Origin: Coprococcus_A sp051877705
GTDB lineage: Bacteria; Bacillota; Clostridia; Lachnospirales; Lachnospiraceae
Direction: 5' to 3'
NCBI GenBank assembly: GCA_051877705.1
Contig: JBJEJD010000051.1
Span: 1-5,066, forward strand
DNA: 5,066 nucleotides
Of the stretch, positions 1 to 5,066 are shown in pieces; position 1 is the first letter of the stretch; each line of letters starts with the position of its first letter. The translations under genes and the position numbers were made by a program. The notes under the pieces were generated by a model that saw only the letters and a program-made list of their open reading frames with translations, searched no databases and was not told the DNA's origin.

Positions 1-776
1 TAGTTTTTCGCAAACCGGAAAAGTCCCATATCATTCAGTCCGATATGCCATGCCAGATTATTCAGCCACGCAAAGAATATGATATGTCCGACTCCAAAAC
101 TACCGGTAGACAATCCGCTTTTGATACCTATATTATTATCAAATATTGCCCAGATATCAGACCATGAGGAAATACTTGCTCCAGTCGCCTCTGCCAGCTG
201 CGGCAGGGATACCATGGCACCTATGAAAAAAATCAGAATCATCCACGGCACACAGGTACCTGCAAATTTTGCGCATGCTTCAAAGCCGTTTGCTGCAATC
301 AATGTAACTACAATTCCAAGAATCACTACAATAGCCACAAAACCGACACTGGTAGGATACCATTTCTGCTGGACGGCGATTCCCGCCACTTCTTTGATGG
401 CTGTACCCGAAACACAAAGTCCCGAAGCTGCCAGTGCAATAGAACAGATTCCCCAGATCAGAGTATAGGCCTTCTGCGCATATTTTCCCAGTACTTTCTT
501 TAAATAACTGTATAGTGTCAGCCTTGTTTTTGTGCCCATAAGTGCACAGAAAAAGGTAAAGGATACTGTTGCAAGCAAATTACCGATGATCAGACCGATC
601 AGAATCATTTTTGCAGAGCATCCCCAGGTAACCATTGTCGCACCAAATACAAATTCTGTTGCAGCGATATGTTCGCCACCATAAAGCCCCAGAAAATCCC
701 TTACTCCGGAAAGATTTCTGTCCGCCACAGGTCTGTCAGTTTCCGGCACCTGTGTAACATCTAAAACTCGTCCCAT
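1..776 (-). CDS. NCS1-like (purine/cytosine permease-type) membrane transporter, N-terminal part, runs off window
   Basis: The frame begins at ATG 776-774 and is still open at base 1, giving 258 residues of a protein whose remainder lies outside the window. It starts with a polar stretch of about 25 residues, followed by hydrophobic segments at roughly residues 42-80 (two helices), 103-125, 142-163, 172-192 and 228-247, as in a polytopic inner-membrane carrier. Family-like signatures are YGGEHIAATEFVFG near residues 32-45 and FFAWLNNLAWHIGLNDMGL near 234-252, with the N..H.G..D pattern I associate with the nucleobase:cation symporter-1 (NCS1) superfamily. Such proteins import nucleobases, hydantoins, allantoin or related small molecules with Na+ or H+. 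Substrate cannot be read from this fragment. It is the last visible gene of the operon, 63 bp after the flavoprotein, so it probably imports the operon's substrate (inference). A distant APC-type carrier is the alternative. Confidence 0.75.
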   Translation of the reverse strand, partial: MGRVLDVTQVPETDRPVADRNLSGVRDFLGLYGGEHIAATEFVFGATMVTWGCSAKMILIGLIIGNLLATVSFTFFCALMGTKTRLTLYSYLKKVLGKYAQKAYTLIWGICSIALAASGLCVSGTAIKEVAGIAVQQKWYPTSVGFVAIVVILGIVVTLIAANGFEACAKFAGTCVPWMILIFFIGAMVSLPQLAEATGASISSWSDIWAIFDNNIGIKSGLSTGSFGVGHIIFFAWLNNLAWHIGLNDMGLFRFAKN

Positions 777-780
777 ATAA

Positions 781-787
781 ACCTCAC
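781..787 (-). promoter_or_regulatory. Ribosome binding site of the permease gene
   Basis: On the minus strand this reads GTGAGGT, with the GAGG core 5 nt ahead of the ATG at 776. It decides the start: the frame upstream is open back to the stop of the preceding gene, but it offers only a TTG (nearest alternative) without a comparable Shine-Dalgarno match. Confidence 0.6.
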
Positions 788-839
788 ATACTACCTTCAA
801 AATTGTATATTTAACTGTTCCTTCAAATTCATCTTTTGT

Positions 840-1472
840 TTAGGATCTGATGAAATTTGTTGCTATCTGTTCCTCTGTCTCAGGAAGTCCGTATTGTGCC
901 TTTCCCAATGCGATACTCTTCATCAGAAATGTCATATTCCTGGCCAGTACCCTCATCACCTGTCTGCCTTCTTCATCCATTTCTGCCTCTCCGGCCTCCA
1001 GGCCATGGATACTGTTCCAGTACTGACTGGATGCCACAGGCATATTGGAAATGGTAAAATACTTATTCAGCTCATCAAAGGCTGCAGAACATCCGCCCCT
1101 TCTCGCACAGACCACACTGGCACCGACCTTCATGGTCTTATCAAAATGTGTGCTGAAGAAAAGCCGGTCAAGACAGGCAATTAAAGTGGCATTTGCTGAT
1201 GCAAAATAAACAGGGCTGGCAATGATCAGGCCATCTGCCGCTTCGAATTCGGGTGCAATTTCATTCACGATATCATCAACCGAACACCTTCCTGTCTCAC
1301 AGCAGGATCCACATGCCACGCAGCCTCTGACAACTTTATCTCCCACCTGGATGACAGTGGCCTCCACATCATTTTCTTCAAAACACTGTATCATTTCCCG
1401 AAGGGCCACGAATGTATTGCCATTCCTGTGGGGGCTCCCGTTTAAAATAAGAACTTTCAGCTTATCTGCCAT
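840..1472 (-). CDS. Flavodoxin-fold NAD(P)H-dependent FMN reductase / iron-sulfur flavoprotein-like
   Basis: A 210-residue cytoplasmic protein, complete, of the flavodoxin-like FMN reductase superfamily. The N-terminal LILNGSPHRNGNT (residues 8-20) is the phosphate-binding loop for FMN. SPVYF (86-90) is the second flavin-contacting loop, and ARRGG (123-127) fits the third. Between the first two lies a cysteine cluster, C51-x2-C54-x2-C57-x5-C63, with an additional C58, followed by VDD. This spacing matches the compact motif that binds a [4Fe-4S] cluster in archaeal iron-sulfur flavoproteins (Isf), so a cluster is plausible but not proven; many clostridial homologues carry the same cysteines without a demonstrated cluster. 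The likely role is electron transfer or reduction of a small organic substrate with NAD(P)H or ferredoxin. Its start is 14 bp after the BKACE stop with GGAGG between them, indicating co-translation in one operon. The physiological substrate is unknown. Confidence 0.88.
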   Translation of the reverse strand: MADKLKVLILNGSPHRNGNTFVALREMIQCFEENDVEATVIQVGDKVVRGCVACGSCCETGRCSVDDIVNEIAPEFEAADGLIIASPVYFASANATLIACLDRLFFSTHFDKTMKVGASVVCARRGGCSAAFDELNKYFTISNMPVASSQYWNSIHGLEAGEAEMDEEGRQVMRVLARNMTFLMKSIALGKAQYGLPETEEQIATNFIRS

Positions 1473-1480
1473 GTTTCAGT

Positions 1481-1485
1481 CCTCC
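1481..1485 (-). promoter_or_regulatory. Ribosome binding site of the flavoprotein gene
   Basis: GGAGG on the minus strand, 8 nt before the ATG at 1472. It begins immediately after the TAA of the BKACE gene (1489-1487), so termination and re-initiation are tightly coupled. Confidence 0.75.
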
Positions 1486-1486
1486 A

Positions 1487-2416
1487 TTAATAGTTCACAG
1501 CATCCAGACCTTTGGTGCCGAGGATTACTCTTGCTTCATCCGGAGTGGCAATCTCTTTACTCATCTCTTTTGCGATCCTGATGATCTTTTCCACCTGCTC
1601 CGCATTGCTCTTTGCCTTCACACCCTTTGCAAGCCAGATACTATCCTCCAGACCGACACGGACATTGCCTCCCATGGCCAGTGATGCCGCACCGAGAAGC
1701 ATCTGCTGTTTACCGGCGCCGACTACAGACCAGATAAAATTGTCTTTACCTAATGTTCTTTCAGCCATATCCACCAGATGCACAAGATTATCAACCGTTG
1801 CCTGCATACCGCCAAGGATACCCAGAACAAATTGAATATAAACCGGACCCTCTATCTGTCCGCTGTCAAGCAGATACCGGATATTATTGATCTGTCCCAT
1901 ATCATATACTTCAAATTCCGGTTTTGTACCTGCATGTTTAAAAGCTTCTGCATACATGCGCATAGACTGGAAAGTATTGTTATGGATATTATTTTCCGTA
2001 CTGAGAACATAATCCCTTTCCCAGTCAAAACGAAACTCTTTGATCTTATCAGCCAACGGATGCAGCGCAAAATTAAAAGAACCGCCATTAAAGGAACCCA
2101 ACTCCGGCTTCAATTCTGTCACCGGACGGAGACGCTGCTCAAGAGTCATCGTTGTCGGATCACCGCCGGTTGTCAGACACAGAATAATATCACAATTCTT
2201 CTTTACTTTTTCACATATCTGACGGAAAAGCTCTATGTCGGCAGAAGGTTTCCCGTTTTCAGGATTTCTCACATGAATATGGGCAACTGCTGCACCCGCT
2301 TCACAGGCACGAATGGCCTCGTCAGCGATTTCTTCCGGTGTAATCGGAAGATACTCTGTCTGAGACGGAACATGAATGGCACCGGTAATGGCCGCCGTGA
2401 TAATTGTCTTTCTCAT
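1487..2416 (-). CDS. Beta-keto acid cleavage enzyme (BKACE, DUF849 family)
   Basis: A complete 309-residue cytoplasmic TIM-barrel enzyme. Members of this family (founder: 3-keto-5-aminohexanoate cleavage enzyme, Kce, of lysine fermentation) condense a 3-keto acid with acetyl-CoA, yielding acetoacetate and a CoA ester of the remainder. Visible family motifs in order are: the N-terminal strand ITAAITGAIHVPS (6-18); the zinc ligands HIH (H46, H48) in GAAVAHIHVRNPENGKPS; LTTGG (81-85), at the position of the substrate-loop serine of Kce; GSFNGGSFNF (107-116); PEFEVYDMG (166-174), which carries the conserved glutamate; and VRVGLEDSI (252-260). In the last of these, R253, E257 and D258 correspond to the Arg/Glu/Asp triad of Kce, with the same internal spacing. 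Nothing essential appears to be missing. The start has GGAAGG 8 nt upstream and lies 19 bp after the cupin stop. The neighbours are not the lysine-fermentation genes, so the substrate is probably different from Kce's. Family assignment is very secure; substrate is open. Confidence 0.95.
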   Translation of the reverse strand: MRKTIITAAITGAIHVPSQTEYLPITPEEIADEAIRACEAGAAVAHIHVRNPENGKPSADIELFRQICEKVKKNCDIILCLTTGGDPTTMTLEQRLRPVTELKPELGSFNGGSFNFALHPLADKIKEFRFDWERDYVLSTENNIHNNTFQSMRMYAEAFKHAGTKPEFEVYDMGQINNIRYLLDSGQIEGPVYIQFVLGILGGMQATVDNLVHLVDMAERTLGKDNFIWSVVGAGKQQMLLGAASLAMGGNVRVGLEDSIWLAKGVKAKSNAEQVEKIIRIAKEMSKEIATPDEARVILGTKGLDAVNY

Positions 2417-2424
2417 ATAACATT

Positions 2425-2431
2425 CCTTCCT
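2425..2431 (-). promoter_or_regulatory. Ribosome binding site of the BKACE gene
   Basis: AGGAAGG on the minus strand, 8 nt before the ATG at 2416. It sits wholly inside the 19-bp gap after the cupin stop codon. Confidence 0.7.
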
Positions 2432-2435
2432 TTGC

Positions 2436-2684
2436 TTAGTTCTCTTTCATTCCGACTGCTTCCATCGGATATAAAGTATATTTACTTACATCCGTCTTAT
2501 CTGAATAAAAACAGATGGCTCTCATTGTTTCATCGCTGTTATTACACAACATATGAATTTCGTTAGGGCGCATCAATATAAAACTGCCTTTTTCCACTGG
2601 ATGACTTTTTCCGCCCTCCGTCATCATCACACCACGGCCTTCCAGTATATAAATTGCTTCTTCTTCTTTTGCATGGGAATGAGG
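2436..2684 (-). CDS. Small cupin-domain protein, C-terminal 82 residues (5' end lost in assembly gap)
   Basis: From the edge of the N run to the TAA at 2438-2436 there are 82 residues of a single-domain cupin. Cupin motif 1 is present as H-S-H followed by AKEE, then E, then six residues and G (residues 2-15 of the fragment), exactly the metal-binding HxH-x4-E-x6-G pattern. Motif 2 appears as GSFILMRPNEIHMLCN (33-48), giving the third histidine, though the usual glycine of PxG is a glutamate here. All four canonical metal ligands (three His, one Glu) are therefore present and the beta-barrel should bind a divalent metal. Such stand-alone cupins act as isomerases, dioxygenases, epimerases or sensors, and the sequence does not decide between them. 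About 25-35 N-terminal residues are probably in the gap (inference from usual cupin length). In the window as given it is read in one frame with the upstream isomerase, which I regard as an artefact of the 100-N filler. Confidence 0.85.
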   Translation of the reverse strand, partial: PHSHAKEEEAIYILEGRGVMMTEGGKSHPVEKGSFILMRPNEIHMLCNNSDETMRAICFYSDKTDVSKYTLYPMEAVGMKEN

Positions 2685-2784
2685 NNNNNNNNNNNNNNNN
2701 NNNNNNNNNNNNNNNNNNNNNNNNNNNNNNNNNNNNNNNNNNNNNNNNNNNNNNNNNNNNNNNNNNNNNNNNNNNNNNNNNNNN
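2685..2784. other. Assembly gap (100 Ns)
   Basis: Exactly 100 consecutive Ns, the conventional filler for a scaffold gap of unknown length. Unrelated protein families lie on its two sides (an isomerase before it, a cupin after it, in minus-strand order). The missing DNA therefore likely holds the isomerase 3' end, a short spacer with a ribosome binding site, and the cupin 5' end. The true length is probably more than 100 bp. Confidence 0.97.
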
Positions 2785-3230
2785 CTTTGACTTTCTGCCC
2801 GTTCCAGTGGATATCCCTGACCGGATGGATCTGCAAATAATTTCTCAAATACATATTTCAGATTAATATCTCCTGCCCATCCATATCCCTTATTCAAAGG
2901 CAGCGAGATACAGTTTCCGCCGTTAATCTGAGAAAACAGCCATGCATCCAAAGGTTCTGTAATAAGACCACAGAAAACATTTGGAAACTGCAGAACTGCA
3001 TTTAAAAAACCCTGACCGGTTCCACATCCGCCAACCACAAAGTCGCATGCGCCTGTATTCAGCAAAATAGCTGCCATATAGCTGGTATGGATATAGGTCA
3101 GCTGTGGCTGCTGCTCCGGATTTTTCATTCCTACATTCAATATCTCTGCATCTGTTGTACTTTCAAGTGCATGTATAATATCCGCATTTTTCAGGCTGGC
3201 ACTCACTTCATTAATAACTGCTATCCGCAT
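2785..3230 (-). CDS. RpiB/LacA/LacB-family sugar(-phosphate) isomerase, 3' end lost in assembly gap
   Basis: 148 residues are visible from ATG 3230-3228 to the gap edge. The family core is GGCGTGQG (67-74): the cysteine C69 of CGTGxG is the catalytic base of ribose-5-phosphate isomerase B and the glycine-rich loop stabilises the enediolate. Further family-like segments are MRIAVINEVSA at the N-terminus, CGLITEPLDAWLFSQINGGN (87-106), equivalent to the region with the conserved asparagine, and YPLERAESQ (140-148), near the usual arginine-rich end. The sequence is divergent from genuine RpiB, and the histidine expected near residue 91 is a threonine, so a ribose-5-phosphate role is unlikely. 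The reaction is probably an aldose-ketose or related keto-enol isomerisation of the operon's intermediate. I recall related long members of roughly 200 residues, so some 50-60 residues are probably missing. An ATG at 3296, in frame, would add 22 residues, but it lacks a ribosome binding site and reads through a stem-loop. Confidence 0.85.
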
Positions 3231-3237
3231 TTTTATT

Positions 3238-3243
3238 CCTCCT
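3238..3243 (-). promoter_or_regulatory. Ribosome binding site deciding the isomerase start
   Basis: A perfect AGGAGG on the minus strand, 7 nt before the ATG at 3230. It fixes translation start there and rules against the longer frame starting at 3296. Confidence 0.85.
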
Positions 3244-3258
3244 GCCTCTATATTTTCT

Positions 3259-3288
3259 GGCAGAGCTGCCCGCTGACGCAGCCCTGCC
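3259..3288 (-). promoter_or_regulatory. Intercistronic stem-loop between ThDP-enzyme and isomerase genes
   Basis: On the minus strand, GGCAGGGCTGC (3288-3278) and GCAGCTCTGCC (3269-3259) form an 11-bp stem closed by an 8-nt loop. Ten positions are Watson-Crick pairs and one is G-U in the minus-strand transcript; in a plus-strand transcript that position would be an A-C mismatch, so the structure suits minus-strand RNA. It begins 8 nt after the TAA of the upstream gene and ends 15 nt before the AGGAGG of the next gene. No U-run follows (the RNA continues AGAAAAUAUAGAGG), so it is not a standard intrinsic terminator. It more likely stabilises or marks processing of the upstream mRNA, or tunes expression between the two cistrons. 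The function is inference; the pairing is directly visible. Confidence 0.7.
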
Positions 3289-3296
3289 TGATTCAT

Positions 3297-5066
3297 TTAT
3301 ACAGTTTCTTCGGCCAGTCCTTCTTCATATTTCTGGCGCTGTTCGCTCATATATGCAACTTCCGGTACCGGCACATCCCACCATCCATATGCTGCGCCGC
3401 CTGATTCAGGGAACTCACGATAGGTATCCACTTCGATAAATGCAGGTTCGCCTTTTTCCAGTGCATTTCTGACAGCACCTTCCACTTCTTCCGGCTGGGA
3501 GATTCTCTGGGAATAGATACCGAAATTTTCAGCAATTTCTTTAAATTTCGGAGAATAGATCTCTTTTGTATCATCCATGACAAAATCATTGGCAAATCTG
3601 TGATCGGCACCATAATTTGCTTCCTGGAGATCACGAATCGCCATCCAGCATGCATTATTAGCACATATAACAATGACAGGAATATTATACTTTTTCATGG
3701 TTGCAAGCTCCTGCATAACCATTGAGAAATCGCCGTCACCCATCAATGCGACAACCGGTGTATCCGGCTTTGCAAGTTTTGCGCCCATGGCAGCCGGGAA
3801 AGCCCATCCCATGGTTGAAAATCCGCCTGTGGTAAGATAAGTACCCGGCTTCTTGAAAACATATTCCTGCAGGCACTGTGCCTGTGTATTACCGGAAGAT
3901 GTTGCAATAATTGTATCTTCCGGCAGGCATCTGTTCAGTTCTCCAAGAAGCTGTGAGATAGAAATCTTCGGCAGTTTCTTTGCACGGTTCTCTGCTTTTT
4001 TCTGTGCCCAGTCAGCATTTAATCTTGCAATCTCTTTTGTATATTCTTTTGTACGGTAATCCACAACACCAACTTTTTCTGTATATGTGTCGATCAGCTG
4101 ATCCACAACCAGTCTCCAGTCACCCAGTACAGGAACATCCACACCATAGTTCTTTCCAATCTCAGTAGCATCGATATCGATGTGAATCAGTTTCGTATCC
4201 GGGAAGTTGTATGCAGCACCTTTTCTATAGGAGCAGGTTGCTTCATCGGCAAATCTTGTTCCGATGGCCAGTACAACATCCGCTTTTCTTGTGAGTTCCA
4301 CACCAACCGGTGTTCCCTTGGAACCTGTATGGAAGCCATACAGCGGATGATCCTCCGGAAATGCACTCTTGCCGTTCATGGTTGTAATAACTGCACAGCC
4401 CCAGAGTTCAGCAAGCTTCACCAGTTTATCTGTATCGCCATGTCTGAGACAGCCGCCGCCAAGAACCATAACCGGACGTTTTGCTTCCTTCATCAATTCT
4501 ACTGCTGCATCGATCATTTCCTGACTTGCTGCTGTTGCATTGACTGCTTTATGCTTAACTGGTTCCGGAAGTATAACATCAGCTGCATTGGCCTGAACAT
4601 CCATTGGCATGGACAAAAGAACCGGTCCCCTTCTTCCCGTCTGCATCTGATTAAAAGCTCTCTGGAGAAGTCTCGGCAGCTGACCCGGAGTCTCTACTCT
4701 CCATGCTCTCTTTGTTATCGGCTTTAAAGACTCAATATAATTGGAGTCCTGTCCGCGCTCTACCTCCTGAAGAAGACCTACCCCCTTCATATTGACATGG
4801 GCATCACCGCAGATCTGAAGAACGGCACTGGAATCCACATATGCTGTACCAAGGCCGATGGCAGTATTTAAAGCACCTGGTCCTACTGAAGTAAAGCAGG
4901 CAAGCGGCTGTCCGCTGACACGATAGTAACCGTCTGCAATATGTACGGCACACTGCTCATGCATCACCTGCAAATATTTGATATTGCCCTTTTCATCCTC
5001 TTCCCTTAATGCATCTGCAAATGCCAGAATGCCATGTCCCGGAATACCCAGTACATAAGGTACATT
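3297..5066 (-). CDS. Thiamine-diphosphate-dependent enzyme, acetolactate-synthase-like fold, catabolic type; extreme N-terminus off window
   Basis: The frame is open from base 5066 to TAA 3299-3297, giving 589 residues; probably only some 10-15 are missing, since the fragment opens with VPYVLGIPGHGILAFADAL, the usual first helix-strand unit. A TTG at 4973 is internal, not the start. Three domains are visible. The PYR domain (about 1-165) has the catalytic glutamate E37 in MHEQCAVHIADGYYR, followed by SVGPGALN. The central domain (about 180-325) includes VMVLGGGCLRHG and LAIGTRFADE. The PP domain (about 390-570) has GGFSTMGWAFPAAMGAKLA and the ThDP-Mg motif GDG (443-445), 24 residues, then NN (470-471). 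The position equivalent to the tryptophan of true acetohydroxyacid synthases (MVxQW) appears to be leucine (RDL), and no ilvN-type small subunit follows, arguing against a biosynthetic role. The tail GWWDVPVPEV recalls IolD, the inositol-pathway diketone hydrolase. The reaction is likely C-C cleavage, hydrolysis or carboligation of a keto compound; substrate unknown. Confidence 0.88.
   Translation of the reverse strand, partial: NVPYVLGIPGHGILAFADALREEDEKGNIKYLQVMHEQCAVHIADGYYRVSGQPLACFTSVGPGALNTAIGLGTAYVDSSAVLQICGDAHVNMKGVGLLQEVERGQDSNYIESLKPITKRAWRVETPGQLPRLLQRAFNQMQTGRRGPVLLSMPMDVQANAADVILPEPVKHKAVNATAASQEMIDAAVELMKEAKRPVMVLGGGCLRHGDTDKLVKLAELWGCAVITTMNGKSAFPEDHPLYGFHTGSKGTPVGVELTRKADVVLAIGTRFADEATCSYRKGAAYNFPDTKLIHIDIDATEIGKNYGVDVPVLGDWRLVVDQLIDTYTEKVGVVDYRTKEYTKEIARLNADWAQKKAENRAKKLPKISISQLLGELNRCLPEDTIIATSSGNTQAQCLQEYVFKKPGTYLTTGGFSTMGWAFPAAMGAKLAKPDTPVVALMGDGDFSMVMQELATMKKYNIPVIVICANNACWMAIRDLQEANYGADHRFANDFVMDDTKEIYSPKFKEIAENFGIYSQRISQPEEVEGAVRNALEKGEPAFIEVDTYREFPESGGAAYGWWDVPVPEVAYMSEQRQKYEEGLAEETV

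Noticed and set aside
79..468. Plus-strand open frames, such as 79-468, 1222-1581, 1778-2566 and 4182-4727.
   Set aside because: Each lies antisense to a well-supported minus-strand gene, has low-complexity or cysteine/serine-rich composition typical of antisense translation, and lacks recognisable domains.
777..839. Possible promoter or operator in the 63-bp spacer before the permease: a direct repeat (ccttcaaaatt at 794-804 and ccttcaaatt at 820-829) and AT-rich TATACAAT-like sequence.
   Set aside because: No -35/-10 pair with proper spacing is evident and the repeat is too short to distinguish from chance or from two GAAGG elements. No clear hairpin is present either.
777..842. The frame upstream of the permease is open back to, and in phase with, the flavoprotein stop, suggesting readthrough fusion or a broken fusion gene.
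   Set aside because: The flavoprotein ends normally with TAA at its expected length, the permease has its own SD and ATG, and a 21-codon open spacer arises easily by chance.
3259..3288. Stem-loop as an intrinsic terminator.
   Set aside because: The minus-strand RNA after the stem is purine- and A-rich with no U-tract, and the next gene begins immediately downstream with a strong SD.
3231..3296. Possible 22-residue N-terminal extension of the isomerase from an ATG directly abutting the ThDP-enzyme stop codon.
   Set aside because: No ribosome binding site precedes that ATG, the stretch consists of the stem-loop, its residues do not resemble the family, and a perfect AGGAGG precedes the ATG at 3230.
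3297..4973. ThDP-enzyme start at the TTG at 4973.
   Set aside because: The frame continues upstream to 5066 with conserved N-terminal PYR-domain sequence (GIPGHGILAFADAL), and the TTG lies just before the catalytic HEQ motif; it is internal.

Overview
The window is a compact block of six co-directional genes, all on the minus strand, so it is read from 5066 down to 1. The layout suggests an anaerobic Firmicute of the Clostridia/Lachnospiraceae type. The reasons are strong AGGAGG-like ribosome binding sites, moderately low G+C, very short intergenic gaps, and a gene set (BKACE enzyme, iron-sulfur-type flavoprotein, NCS1-like permease) common in gut Clostridia. A run of exactly 100 Ns marks a scaffold gap, so this is a draft or metagenome assembly. 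The organism assignment is an inference from gene style, not proven.

In transcription order: (1) 5066-3297, a thiamine-diphosphate (ThDP) enzyme of the acetolactate-synthase fold, lacking only its extreme N-terminus at the window edge. (2) A 66-nt spacer with a strong stem-loop (3259-3288). (3) From 3230 into the gap, a RpiB/LacA/LacB-type sugar isomerase, cut after 148 residues by the N run (2685-2784). (4) 2684-2436, the C-terminal 82 residues of a small cupin protein. (5) 2416-1487, a beta-keto acid cleavage enzyme (BKACE, formerly DUF849) with its zinc and catalytic motifs intact. (6) 1472-840, a flavodoxin-fold FMN reductase carrying a compact cysteine cluster. (7) 776-1, the first 258 residues of a membrane permease resembling the NCS1 nucleobase/cation symporter family, running off the other end.

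The genes look like one catabolic operon. The permease would import a small molecule and the ThDP enzyme would cleave, hydrolyse or ligate a keto compound. The isomerase and cupin could rearrange the product, and BKACE could split a 3-keto acid with acetyl-CoA into acetoacetate plus a new acyl-CoA. The flavoprotein could supply or remove electrons. This combination does not match a pathway I can name: it is neither branched-chain amino acid synthesis nor a standard inositol operon, although it has faint parallels to the latter. The substrate is unknown. No promoter or intrinsic terminator of the operon lies inside the window. The plus strand holds only shadow reading frames.
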